Positions 25,774 through 33,834 of a stretch of 64,000 nucleotides of DNA are shown piece after piece; position 1 is the stretch's first letter; the number at the start of each line of letters is the position of its first letter. The notes below the pieces were generated by a model. It worked only from the letters and a program-made list of their open reading frames with translations. It was not told where the DNA came from and did no database searches. A program made the translations under genes and the position numbers. Origin of the DNA: Bacillus_AB infantis_C (GTDB lineage: Bacteria; Bacillota; Bacilli; Bacillales; Cytobacillaceae); contig NZ_JBNILH010000003.1 in the NCBI RefSeq assembly GCF_050107595.1, forward strand, positions 310,001-374,000, written 5' to 3'.

Positions 25774-26382
25774 CTATTTTTGAAGATTCTTCTTCATAAG
25801 AGATGCAATTTGCAGACCGTCATGCTGACCGGTTTGCTCCAAATGTTTACTGATTAATCCCTGCCGCTCCACGGGATGATTTTGGCTCAATTTAGCCTTT
25901 GCTTCAATTCTGGCGATCTTTATTTTAAGAGCAGCAATCCCTTTGCTCATCCCCTTTATGAAATCTTGATCTATGTGCTCCAATTGATATGGGCTTTCCG
26001 GACTTTCATATTTGACGGTCAAGTCATTCAGGGTATTGAATATCTCTGATTCATCTTCAATTATCTCCAGTTTTCCGTAAACATGTACAGAGACATAGTT
26101 CCAGGTCGGGACAGCCATTTTCGTTTCATACCAGGAGGGTGAAATATAACTGTGAGGGCCTTGAAAAATGGCAAGGACCTGCTGGCCCCCGGCGGTACTC
26201 TGATTGTTCGGACGGGCAAAATGTCCATATAAAGCATGCTCAGACTTCTTCAATATCAGGGGAAGATGAGTCGCATATGGTTCCCCGTTGTGCTGGGATA
26301 TGAGCGTCGCAAAGCTGTAATTATCGATAAAATGACAGATCTCATTTTCATCATCAACCCTGAAATGCTTTGGAACATACAT
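25774..26382 (-). CDS. paiB: PaiB-type FMN-binding negative transcriptional regulator
   Basis: A 202-residue PaiB-family protein: MYVPKHFRVDD at the N-terminus, ATLISQHNGEPYATHLPL, and PHSYISPSWY with VPTWNYVSVHVYG, the conserved FMN-binding split-barrel segments. In Bacillus subtilis PaiA and PaiB together modulate sporulation and degradative-enzyme gene expression. Start ATG 26382 follows GAGGTGA. The gene is 20 bp downstream of the paiA-like gene and 560 bp from a marR-type gene, giving a marR-paiA-paiB cluster. Confidence 0.9.
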   Translation of the reverse strand: MYVPKHFRVDDENEICHFIDNYSFATLISQHNGEPYATHLPLILKKSEHALYGHFARPNNQSTAGGQQVLAIFQGPHSYISPSWYETKMAVPTWNYVSVHVYGKLEIIEDESEIFNTLNDLTVKYESPESPYQLEHIDQDFIKGMSKGIAALKIKIARIEAKAKLSQNHPVERQGLISKHLEQTGQHDGLQIASLMKKNLQK

Positions 26383-26402
26383 ACTAATATCACCTCAATT
26401 GT

Positions 26403-26921
26403 TTATAGAAGCACCTTAACCATGATCAGATCTGTTTGTTCTTCATCGCCCATATAGAATGAATGGACCCCTGTTTGGACAAACCCCATCTTTTGATAAA
26501 AAGCAATCGCATTTTCATTCTGTTCCCACACACCCAGCCAGACTTTCTTCTTTCCCTGCTCCTCTGCCATTCCGATCGCTTTGTTCAGCAGATACTTGCC
26601 AAGTCCATGCCTCTGGAATGACTTCTTGATATAAATCCGCTCTATTTCAAGCGCTTCCCCGCCCATTTCCTCCGACTGGGCATCCTTCACATTGACCTTC
26701 AAGTATCCTGCAATCTCTTCATTGAAAAAAACAAAAAAGAACTGTGAAGACTTATGGGATAACTCTTTTATCAGCTGCTCTAAGTTATATGCCTTCTCCA
26801 GATAAGCATTCATATTTTCGGGTGAATTCTGGTCTTTAAAGGTATCACTGAAAGTTTCAATGCTGATCTCCTGCAGCTGGTGTAAATCTTCCAGGGTACA
26901 TCTTTTCAAATACATCGACAT
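26403..26921 (-). CDS. paiA: PaiA-type spermidine/polyamine N-acetyltransferase
   Basis: A 172-residue GNAT. The N-terminal LKRCTLEDLHQLQEISIETF and FSDTFKDQNSPENMNAYL match PaiA; the acetyl-CoA site is QRHGLGKYLL with KKVWLGVWEQNENAIAFYQK as the motif B region. PaiA acetylates spermidine and spermine, lowering polyamine stress. Start ATG 26921 with AAGGAGCGG upstream. Placement immediately before paiB and after a MarR gene supports the assignment. Confidence 0.9.
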   Translation of the reverse strand: MSMYLKRCTLEDLHQLQEISIETFSDTFKDQNSPENMNAYLEKAYNLEQLIKELSHKSSQFFFVFFNEEIAGYLKVNVKDAQSEEMGGEALEIERIYIKKSFQRHGLGKYLLNKAIGMAEEQGKKKVWLGVWEQNENAIAFYQKMGFVQTGVHSFYMGDEEQTDLIMVKVLL

Positions 26922-26943
26922 TTTTTAACCGCTCCTTCATTGA

Positions 26944-27396
26944 TCAATAGATTCTCTTGTTTCCTTTTTTCACAGATTCCCAGTCTTTTTCAACATTCTT
27001 TCTGACTCTTTTGAGAAAATGGAACATGGCTTCTGCTTCTTCTTCAGTAAATCCTTCTAATGCAACCTTGTTGGAATAATCATTTTCACTCTTGATAAAA
27101 GGGTACACACTGCTGCCCTTCTCAGTTGGATTGAGCCTCTTAATTTTCTTATTTTCAGGATCGTCCCTTTTTTCAATAAAGCCATTCATTTCAAGTTTTT
27201 TAATGGCACGGGCGGCTGTAGTCCGGTCGACTTTAATCATCTCGGCCAGCTTTTCCTGGATAATCCCGGGATTCTCACAGATCCGCACTACATACAAATA
27301 CTGCCCTTTGGTAAGGTCATGCTCTTTGAATTCAATATTGCTGATTGAATCCAGGGCTCTTGCAATCATGCCTATTTCTCGAAGAATTTCCGTCAT
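26944..27396 (-). CDS. MarR-family transcriptional regulator
   Basis: A 150-residue winged-helix regulator. The DNA-binding region contains IIQEKLAEMIKVDRTTAARAIKKLE and the beta wing IEKRDDPENKKIKRLNPTEKG, both standard MarR features. Start ATG 27396 has AAGGAG. It is the first gene of the cluster with paiA and paiB (22 and 20 bp gaps), so it probably autoregulates polyamine-acetylation genes in response to an aromatic or polyamine-like ligand, by inference. Confidence 0.9.
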   Translation of the reverse strand: MTEILREIGMIARALDSISNIEFKEHDLTKGQYLYVVRICENPGIIQEKLAEMIKVDRTTAARAIKKLEMNGFIEKRDDPENKKIKRLNPTEKGSSVYPFIKSENDYSNKVALEGFTEEEAEAMFHFLKRVRKNVEKDWESVKKGNKRIY

Positions 27397-27461
27397 TATT
27401 TGCTCCTTAAGCCATATTTAATGTACTGACATGGATTAAATCTAACTTATTTTTGTTGCAT

Positions 27462-27530
27462 TTACAATAAAAATACGATGATATAAATAAAAATAAGCAC
27501 CGCCAGCGGCAATGCCTGTTTTTCATCCAT
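27462..27530 (-). CDS. Possible 22-aa membrane microprotein
   Basis: A 22-codon frame (MDEKQALPLAVLIFIYIIV, then FLL) starts at ATG 27530, one base after the GNAT gene's stop; the ribosome binding site GGGAGGTG is inside the GNAT end, as in translational coupling. The product is a short acidic head plus a single hydrophobic helix. Length makes it uncertain, but site and composition are good. Confidence 0.45.
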   Translation of the reverse strand: MDEKQALPLAVLIFIYIIVFLL

Positions 27531-27531
27531 C

Positions 27532-27975
27532 TCACCTCCCTGATTCCTTTTCCCATTCATAAAGAATATCCGGCAAATTTTCTTCATTCTCGAAGCCACG
27601 GCCGATAATGTTGAATCCATGCTTCTGATAGAAGCGCTGAGCATTCTCATTTACCTCAAAGGTGTAAAGGGTAAGCCGGCCATCTGATTGTTCTTTTGCC
27701 CTGCTGAGCAGTTCTGTTCCTATCCCTAAACCCTGATAGTCAGTATGAATATAAAGCTGGCTGATTTCGGTTTTATTATAGGCGACGATGCCGACTACTT
27801 TTTCACCCGACAATGCCAGAACGATCTGACACTGGCGTGCTAGGATGTTATTTAAAAAATATATATGGTCCTCAAAACTGTGGATTTCTTTCTGCCCAAT
27901 TGCCTTCTCCTTGCTGTCCCTCCACATTCTCACGGTCTCTGAGGCATAGCGAGGGTGATACGGGATCATTTTCAT
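27532..27975 (-). CDS. GNAT family N-acetyltransferase
   Basis: A 147-residue acetyltransferase with the acetyl-CoA loop YQGLGIGTELLSRA, the preceding strand SQLYIHTDY, and the C-terminal NENAQRFYQKHGFNIIGRG. The gene overlaps the upstream gene (27972) by four bases (ATGA), so the pair is co-translated. Substrate unknown; the cluster with PaiA suggests small-molecule amines but nothing in the sequence shows it. Confidence 0.87.
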   Translation of the reverse strand: MKMIPYHPRYASETVRMWRDSKEKAIGQKEIHSFEDHIYFLNNILARQCQIVLALSGEKVVGIVAYNKTEISQLYIHTDYQGLGIGTELLSRAKEQSDGRLTLYTFEVNENAQRFYQKHGFNIIGRGFENEENLPDILYEWEKESGR

Positions 27976-28526
27976 TTCGTTTCTCCTGAGAATAATTCTG
28001 CAAAAATAAAATGATCATTGGGATTCCAAATATGCAGATAGTCCGCAATGTAGCCGCGCAGCCATAAAGCGCCTTCTATGCTCCTTAGATAAAAGCCCTT
28101 CGGGAAACCGTGGTCATCGCTAATCACGGCTGACGCAATGGTGATGGAGCCGGAAGGTGCCTGATGACGCTGTGATGAGTCTGCGGATAACCCTTCAGGC
28201 TGATCCTGATACTGCAGCCTCATGTAAGGACCCAGCTCCAGCGGACACAATCCCAGTCCCAGTTCACCCGCTCTTTTAAAAATCCGGTCCAGAGGAGCTC
28301 CCTGCTGAAAACCAAGCCCAGCCACCGTCAGTTCAACGGTTTCAATCATGTATGTTTCAGCGGAAGCCGTGAACAGATCCTCAGAAAACAATCTTTCTCC
28401 ATACTCGTTCATCAGGATAGAGGCTTGCTGCAATCTCTGGAGAAGCTGCTGTTTCGTCATGCCGCCCGCTACTATTGTTCTTTTTACAACAGGGCAATCC
28501 GGGTATACTAGGCTGTTAATGGCCAA
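27972..28526 (-). CDS. Hypothetical protein (184 aa)
   Basis: A soluble protein starting at TTG 28526, eight bases after AGGAG (GTG 28535 is also in frame). It contains GLGLCPLELGPYMRLQYQDQPEG and SITIASAVISDDHGFPKGFYLR, and a C-terminal WLRGYIADYLHIWNPNDHFIF with many aromatic residues. No catalytic motif is recognised; the layout (helical N-terminus, beta-rich C-terminus) is reminiscent of small Bacillus proteins annotated only as hypothetical. Coupled by overlap to the GNAT gene downstream. Confidence 0.65.
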   Translation of the reverse strand: MAINSLVYPDCPVVKRTIVAGGMTKQQLLQRLQQASILMNEYGERLFSEDLFTASAETYMIETVELTVAGLGFQQGAPLDRIFKRAGELGLGLCPLELGPYMRLQYQDQPEGLSADSSQRHQAPSGSITIASAVISDDHGFPKGFYLRSIEGALWLRGYIADYLHIWNPNDHFIFAELFSGETK

Positions 28527-28610
28527 TGTAATCACTCCTAATCTGTGCGTTTATATATTCATATTCAATGCAGCAGGCCTATTTCCTTTTCAATTCTCCT
28601 GACAAAAAAT

Positions 28611-28646
28611 AAGACAAGCGCTCAAATGGCGCTTGTCTTGTTTTTA
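28611..28646. terminator. Bidirectional terminator
   Basis: AAGACAAGCGC (28611-28621) pairs with GCGCTTGTCTT; the plus side has GTTTTT, and the minus side ATTTTTTG. Confidence 0.8.
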
Positions 28647-29192
28647 CCGGGTACGAAACTTCCTTGAAACATAAATGAGCAGAATGGCGGCAATCAAGAA
28701 TGGTGCTATTCTCCACTCCCATTCCATATTGATAATCTGGTATACCGAAAAGCCTTCAATCAGGATGGCCGGTATTTTTCCAAGGGTGCTGGCAAGGAAA
28801 AACGTGAGAAAATCGGTTTTTCCAATTGAAGCAATGAAAGTGACAAGACCTGAAGGGACAAAAGGAAGAATTCTAAGAGCGAGGATCAGGGAGAATGCTT
28901 CCTTGCCGTCGGCTTCCAATAGTTTCTGTACTTTGGGATGGGACAGGCCGCGCATATCCTTTAGCCTTCGAAAGCCTTTTCTGTAGAGGATGAAGGCAAC
29001 GGCTGCCCCAGCGGCCTCACCTGCAAAAGATACGGCGATTCCTTCCCATAAACCAAATACAGCCAGATTTGCGGCAGTCAGAAAAACACTGGGTACAACT
29101 CCAAGCAGGCTGATGATTATGTTGATTATAAGGCTTAGCGCCAAGGCTATATGTGTATATGACTCAAATAAATCAATGATCATTTCCTTCAT
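28644..29192 (-). CDS. TVP38/TMEM64 (VTT-domain) membrane protein
   Basis: A 182-residue membrane protein with about five helices. The VTT/SNARE-associated Golgi domain segments are visible: GVVPSVFLTAANLAVFG, GEAAGAAVAFILYRKGF and LRILPFVPSGLVTFIAS with STLGKIPAILIEGF. DedA/VTT proteins act in membrane lipid or ion homeostasis (lipid scramblase-like activity for some). Monocistronic; start ATG 29192. Confidence 0.85.
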   Translation of the reverse strand: MKEMIIDLFESYTHIALALSLIINIIISLLGVVPSVFLTAANLAVFGLWEGIAVSFAGEAAGAAVAFILYRKGFRRLKDMRGLSHPKVQKLLEADGKEAFSLILALRILPFVPSGLVTFIASIGKTDFLTFFLASTLGKIPAILIEGFSVYQIINMEWEWRIAPFLIAAILLIYVSRKFRTR

Positions 29193-29308
29193 ACTGAATG
29201 GGCATTCCTTCCTTATAAGGCTGTTTTGTGAACTTTGTGGCTTTTTTGATGAAAATTACTATAATAGTACAACCGAATGTAAAATATGTTAGTTCCGGAG
29301 GGGAAGGT

Positions 29309-29590
29309 ATGGCAGGCTTTAGAGTTTTTATCTTTATATTATTAGGAATTAGCATTTTATTTGCAGCGGCATCCAAAATTCTAAAAGGTTCTGTACAGAA
29401 AGACAAGTACCTTAAAGCAGGCTTTTCAGCTTTAATAATAATCAGCATAGCCATTATCATTATCAGTCTGTTTATCGGCGGCTGGAGCGGTATGGGATAT
29501 GGATTTATTGGAGTTTGTATTTTTATTGGAACTATTTTAACCGGAATTATAAATTGGCTTATGAATTATATTCGTAATCGAAAAAAATAG
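29309..29590 (+). CDS. Small membrane protein (93 aa)
   Basis: ATG 29309 follows GGAGGGG. Three hydrophobic helices (about residues 4-20, 35-52 and 58-80) are separated by short basic loops (LKGSVQKDKYLKAG; RNRKK tail). It has no enzymatic motif. A longer frame from 29228 has no ribosome binding site. Divergent from the VTT gene. Confidence 0.65.
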   Translation: MAGFRVFIFILLGISILFAAASKILKGSVQKDKYLKAGFSALIIISIAIIIISLFIGGWSGMGYGFIGVCIFIGTILTGIINWLMNYIRNRKK

Positions 29591-29664
29591 CCGTATACGT
29601 CAGATAGCTTTATTGCAATGGCTAAAAAAGAAAATTTAATACTTAAAACGGCTTATAGAATGAA

Positions 29665-29700
29665 ACAGAGGGACAAAAAATGCCCCTCTGTCCTTTTATT
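29665..29700. terminator. Bidirectional terminator
   Basis: ACAGAGGG (29665-29672) and CCCTCTGT (29684-29691) form the stem, with T-rich flanks on both strands; shared by the genes at 29309 and 29696. Confidence 0.75.
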
Positions 29701-30748
29701 TCTGCTCTGCTTCCCACTTGGCAATTTCCTCACGCACAATCGGCGCGACTTCCTTGCCCAGCAATTCAATGCTTTTCATGACATCTTCATGCGGCATGCT
29801 GCCGACTGGCACATGGTGCATGAAGCGGGTAATGCCGACGTTCTTCCGAAGGTCGATGATTTTCTTAGCAACAGTTTCCGGATCTCCTACATACAAGGCG
29901 CCTTCAAAGCTCCGCGCAGCGTCAAATGCTGTGCGGTCATAATGCCCCCAGCCCCGTTCCCTGCCAAGGACGTTCATGGCCTGCTGGGTCGGCGGGAAGA
30001 ATTTGTCCGCTGCCTCTTCATTGCTTTCTGCCACAAATCCGTGAGAATGGGAGGCTACCTGGAGCTTGGAAATGTCATGGCCGGCTTGTGCTGCAGCCCT
30101 GTAGTACAGCTGTACGAGCGGGGCAAACTGCACCGGACGGCCTCCAATGATTGCGAGGACAAGCGGCAGTCCCAGAAGTCCGGCGCGGATGACAGAATCA
30201 CTGCTCCCTCCGCTCCCGATCCAGATTGGCAATGGATCCTGGACCGGGCGCGGATACACACCGAGATTTTCAATTGCCGGACGGTGATTTCCAGCCCAAG
30301 TCACTTTTTCAGATTTCTGCAGTGCCAGGAGCAGGCCCAGCTTCTCATCGAAAAGCTCATTATAGTCCTGGAGATCATAACCGAAGAGCGGGAACGATTC
30401 AATGAACGACCCTCGACCCGCCATGATCTCAGCCCGGCCGTTCGAGATGCCGTCGAGTGTGGAAAAGTCCTGGAAGACCCGGACTGGATCGGCCGATGAC
30501 AGGACGGTGACCGCACTTGTCAGGCGGATTTTTTTGGTCTGCGGCGCGGCAGCAGCCAGGAGGACTGCAGGTGAAGAAGCAGCATAGTCCTTCCTGTGGT
30601 GCTCGCCGACACCGAAAACGTCCAGCCCAACTTCATCAGCCAGGATAATTTCTTCAACAACCTCGCGCAGCCGCTGTGCATGGCTTGCAGTTTCTCCTGT
30701 TTTAACGTCAGGGGTCGTTTCCACAAATGTGCTGATTCCGATTTCCAT
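29696..30748 (-). CDS. LLM-class flavin-dependent oxidoreductase
   Basis: A 350-residue TIM-barrel flavoprotein of the bacterial luciferase superfamily: EIGISTFVETTPD, the GEHHRKDYAASSP motif, RVFQDFSTLDGISNGRAE with GRGSF, and GYDLQDYNELFDEKL. It is the single-component-like LLM group whose partner flavin reductase lies elsewhere. Start is ATG 30748 (eight bases after GGAG); ATG 30754 is also possible. The aspartate ammonia-lyase stop is only 20 bp upstream, so the two genes are probably one operon, though their functions do not obviously connect. Confidence 0.9.
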   Translation of the reverse strand: MEIGISTFVETTPDVKTGETASHAQRLREVVEEIILADEVGLDVFGVGEHHRKDYAASSPAVLLAAAAPQTKKIRLTSAVTVLSSADPVRVFQDFSTLDGISNGRAEIMAGRGSFIESFPLFGYDLQDYNELFDEKLGLLLALQKSEKVTWAGNHRPAIENLGVYPRPVQDPLPIWIGSGGSSDSVIRAGLLGLPLVLAIIGGRPVQFAPLVQLYYRAAAQAGHDISKLQVASHSHGFVAESNEEAADKFFPPTQQAMNVLGRERGWGHYDRTAFDAARSFEGALYVGDPETVAKKIIDLRKNVGITRFMHHVPVGSMPHEDVMKSIELLGKEVAPIVREEIAKWEAEQK

Positions 30749-30768
30749 TTTCATCTCTCCCTGATCGT

Positions 30769-32199
30769 TTAGTCTCTATCTAATAGTGCAGCACCGGCGA
30801 TGCCTGGATGTGTCATTTCGTACGGATCCAGGATCAGGTCCAGTTCTTCTTCTGTCAGAACATCATACTGCAGGCAGAGTTCCCTGACAGGGGCGCCGTT
30901 CAGGATGGCTTCCCTGGCAATCCGGGCCGCCACTTCATAGCCAATATGAGGATTAACGGCTGTGATAATGCCAACGCTTTTTTCTACATATTGCTTCATC
31001 CGGTCCTCATTTGCTTCAATCCCTTTGACACAGTGGTCGGTAAACGACTTGAAAGCATTCGTCATAATGGTGATCGACTGCAGCAGGTTGAAGATCAGCA
31101 CCGGCTCCATGACATTCAGTTCCAGCTGTCCAGCTTCAGAGGCCAGCGAAATGGTTTGGTCGTTGCCGATTACCTGAAACGCAGTCTGGTTGATCAGCTC
31201 CGGCATAACCGGATTAACCTTGCCTGGCATGATGGATGAACCCGGCTGCCTTGCCGGCAGAGAGATTTCCCCGAGTCCAGCTCTAGGGCCGGAAGCCATC
31301 AGGCGCAGGTCATTTGCAATTTTAGACATATTGATCATACAGATTTTCAGCGCGCTGGAGACCTCTGTGTATGAATCTGTATTCTGAGTGGCATCGACCA
31401 GATGCTCTGCCCCCTTGAACGGCAGGCCGCTGATATCTGCTAAATATTCGACCACTAATTCAATGTAGTGGGGCTGTGCGTTCAAGCCTGTGCCGACTGC
31501 TGTCGCTCCCATATTCAATTCATATAAATGCTGCCTTGATTGCTTGATGCGCTTGATATCGCGTTCAATCACGCGGCTGTAGGCTTCAAACTCCTGCCCA
31601 AGCCTGATTGGCACAGCATCCTGCAGATGTGTCCGGCCCATCTTGATCACATGGTTGAACTGATCAGCTTTATCCATAAATGCCTTGTGCATATTCTCCA
31701 TAGAATCAATCAGCTGCTCAAGCACCTTTAAGATTGAAATATGCATGGCAGTCGGGAATGAATCGTTCGTAGACTGTGACATGTTGACATGGGTGTTCGG
31801 ACTGCAGTATGGATAATCCCCTTTTTCCCTGCCCATGATTTCAAGTGCCCGGTTTGCCAGCACTTCATTCATATTCATATTAAAAGAAGTACCTGCTCCC
31901 CCCTGGATCGGGTCGACAATCACTTGATCATGCCAGTTGCCGGCAAGCATTTCATCTGCCGCCTGGACAACCGCGTCGCCAATGCCTGAGTAAAGAGCCT
32001 TGACCTCCACATTCGCCATTGCAGCTGCCTTCTTTACCATTGCCATCGCTTTGATCAGTTCAGGATGGATTCGGTAGCCGGTAATCGGAAAATTCTCTAC
32101 CGCCCTCAGTGTCTGAATCCCATAGTACGCATGTGCAGGGACTTCTTTCGACCCCAGAAAGTCCTTCTCTATTCGAAAACCGTTTGTCTTGACTGACAT
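30769..32199 (-). CDS. aspA: Aspartate ammonia-lyase (aspartase)
   Basis: A 476-residue fumarase/aspartase superfamily enzyme that converts L-aspartate to fumarate and ammonia. The superfamily signature GSSIMPGKVNP is at residues 320-330; N-terminal EKDFLGSKEVPAHAYYGIQT, GAGTSFNMNMNEV and TNDSFPTA are aspartase-specific. Homotetrameric cytoplasmic enzyme. Start ATG 32199. It is the first gene of a two-gene unit with the LLM oxidoreductase. Confidence 0.95.
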   Translation of the reverse strand: MSVKTNGFRIEKDFLGSKEVPAHAYYGIQTLRAVENFPITGYRIHPELIKAMAMVKKAAAMANVEVKALYSGIGDAVVQAADEMLAGNWHDQVIVDPIQGGAGTSFNMNMNEVLANRALEIMGREKGDYPYCSPNTHVNMSQSTNDSFPTAMHISILKVLEQLIDSMENMHKAFMDKADQFNHVIKMGRTHLQDAVPIRLGQEFEAYSRVIERDIKRIKQSRQHLYELNMGATAVGTGLNAQPHYIELVVEYLADISGLPFKGAEHLVDATQNTDSYTEVSSALKICMINMSKIANDLRLMASGPRAGLGEISLPARQPGSSIMPGKVNPVMPELINQTAFQVIGNDQTISLASEAGQLELNVMEPVLIFNLLQSITIMTNAFKSFTDHCVKGIEANEDRMKQYVEKSVGIITAVNPHIGYEVAARIAREAILNGAPVRELCLQYDVLTEEELDLILDPYEMTHPGIAGAALLDRD

Positions 32200-32310
32200 C
32201 GTTGCCTCATTCCTCTTCTTTTCGCTATTTGTTTTTGATGTTATATCTTATTGCTAATCCCACTCTATTGTAAATGACTTCGGTCCAATATTCACCTTAA
32301 ATTATCTGTT

Positions 32311-32466
32311 TTAGGATTGCCCAAATGCAGGAGGAACATTAATATGATTACCTTTGGAATCTTCTTCTATGGGAAGCCCTCCACTGACCTTTATCCTGCG
32401 GGATATCTCCCTTCCTTTTTTAGGAGAGCCCTCTGGTACAGATAGATGTGTTTTACTTTTTGTCTC
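32311..32466 (-). pseudogene. Protein-like small frame lacking a start codon
   Basis: The frame reads 51 codons with protein-like composition (THLSVPEGSPKKGREISRR, then GGLPIEEDSKGNHINVPPAF) but no ATG, GTG or TTG after the upstream TAG (32467). AGGAG and AAAAAG lie where a start region would be; one base added to the A-run would join it to VVGDKK. Either a frameshifted small gene or chance; the density of charged, Gly and Pro residues favours a former gene. Confidence 0.4.
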
Positions 32467-32470
32467 CTAC

Positions 32471-32503
32471 GACAAAAAAAAAGCACACCATTGTGTACTT
32501 TTT
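32471..32503 (-). terminator. Terminator of DoxX-like gene
   Basis: AAAAAGCACAC and GTGTACTTTTT form an interrupted stem around CATT; it is downstream of the gene at 32556 on the minus strand. Confidence 0.55.
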
Positions 32504-32555
32504 CGCCTGTTTTTAATTATGAACTGCCACAATGTTTATTCTGGATAGCTGTCCC

Positions 32556-33554
32556 TTAACCGGCAAAGCGGTAATAAATCAGGATAAACGCCGCCAGTAC
32601 AAAGAGAAAGTTAAGGAATACGAATACAAATTGATCGGTTCTGGTTTTGTGCAGCTTGATAGGCGGGTTGTAGAATGAGATCCCCTCAATGATGAAGATG
32701 ATCAGGATAATATGGATCATGAAGTGGCCGATTACTTCTGTCATTCCAAAAAGCATCGTTGTTGTAATGAAAATGACTGTGACGACAAATCCGACCACAC
32801 GGTTCAATATGCCCACAACCAGTAAATAGCCCACGATAAACTCAATGAATGCAGCCATTACAATGAAGGCTGCCGGTGCGAAGCCGAATGTCGGCACTCC
32901 ATGATTGGCCACAATATCAAGAGACATGCTTGGATACACCCATTTTTCAACCGCTACCCAGCAAAGAGATAAACCTGTGCCTAAATAAAGCAGCGGGAAA
33001 CCTGCCTTCTCAAGGCGTGTGCTGCCTACCAGAAGCACGCCGATGATGGCTGCATAATACCCATAATCAAGCATATGGAAAATGCCATTATGCATGGTGA
33101 CAAATGCAAACAGCCCGAGCAGCAGGATGGCCGCAACCTTTGTTGAGATATGATGGGGAATGAGCAGGAATCCGATTGCCGCCCAAGCCGCTGCAACAGC
33201 CGGCGTCCCTTCAAGATGGAATTCTGGTGCAAATAAGCTCCCGTTCGTGACTTGGATCATTAAAGCTATTGCCGTTCCATATTTCAAAATATATCGGCTG
33301 TATTTTCTGAATTGAGAGAGCCAGTCATCCAATCTCTTGACCGGTGCCCATTCGGTTGTTTTAGGAATGGCCAATGTCAGCAATCCAAGTATCACCGCAG
33401 CGGTTAATGCCAAGCCCATAAATAATGGTGATAATATATTTTCAATAGTTTCTTTCTGAGGAATAACATTTGTGAACCATTTCACATGAGCGTCTGTAAA
33501 AAAAGGCGTCATGACTATACCTGTAATAAGCAGTAGCTGGAATAATTTTTTCAT
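32556..33554 (-). CDS. DoxX-like family membrane protein
   Basis: A 332-residue integral membrane protein with eight or nine helices and an N-terminal signal-like segment (LFQLLLITGIVMTPFFTDAHVKW). The second half has DoxX features (GLSLCWVAVEKWVYPSM; EFIVGYLLVVGILNRVVG). Homologs are of unknown biochemical role, some linked to thiosulfate:quinone or redox functions. Start ATG 33554 with AAGGAGGAAG. Monocistronic. Confidence 0.75.
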   Translation of the reverse strand: MKKLFQLLLITGIVMTPFFTDAHVKWFTNVIPQKETIENILSPLFMGLALTAAVILGLLTLAIPKTTEWAPVKRLDDWLSQFRKYSRYILKYGTAIALMIQVTNGSLFAPEFHLEGTPAVAAAWAAIGFLLIPHHISTKVAAILLLGLFAFVTMHNGIFHMLDYGYYAAIIGVLLVGSTRLEKAGFPLLYLGTGLSLCWVAVEKWVYPSMSLDIVANHGVPTFGFAPAAFIVMAAFIEFIVGYLLVVGILNRVVGFVVTVIFITTTMLFGMTEVIGHFMIHIILIIFIIEGISFYNPPIKLHKTRTDQFVFVFLNFLFVLAAFILIYYRFAG

Positions 33555-33717
33555 GCTTGCTTCCTCCTTGTTTTATCTATAAACCATATGATTACAGTAA
33601 TAATATATAACATTATAGGATCAATGGACGGATAATTCATGAACATTATGTGAAGTTTTTCACATAATAATTCTAATTCCCTGCCTTCTCCCTTTATTTT
33701 AAAAAACGTAAAAAACT

Positions 33718-33733
33718 TGTTCCACGTGAAACA
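33718..33733. promoter_or_regulatory. parS: parS site (Spo0J/ParB binding site)
   Basis: TGTTCCACGTGAAACA matches the Bacillus parS consensus TGTTNCACGTGAAACA at every position and is the same 16-mer as the parS inside B. subtilis spo0J. It is intergenic, between the DoxX-like gene and an MFS gene, in an AT-rich stretch. ParB nucleation here would place this window in a chromosome domain that is organised with the origin region; that a ParB acts here is inference. Confidence 0.9.
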
Positions 33734-33834
33734 TTATCAGAAACTTTAGAGTAATCACCCTCGTACGACCATTCAGGCAAGCTCACGATATGCTATACTT
33801 GATAAAAAAATGGGTATGAGAGAAGGAATGTTTT

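Noticed and set aside
29618..30499. Long plus-strand frame of 293 codons
   Set aside because: It is antisense to the LLM oxidoreductase gene, whose family motifs are unmistakable; long shadows are expected there.
32344..32445. 33-codon plus-strand frame with GGAGG nine bases upstream of ATG
   Set aside because: Opposes the protein-like minus-strand frame at 32311 and its peptide has no feature; the ribosome binding site match may be chance.
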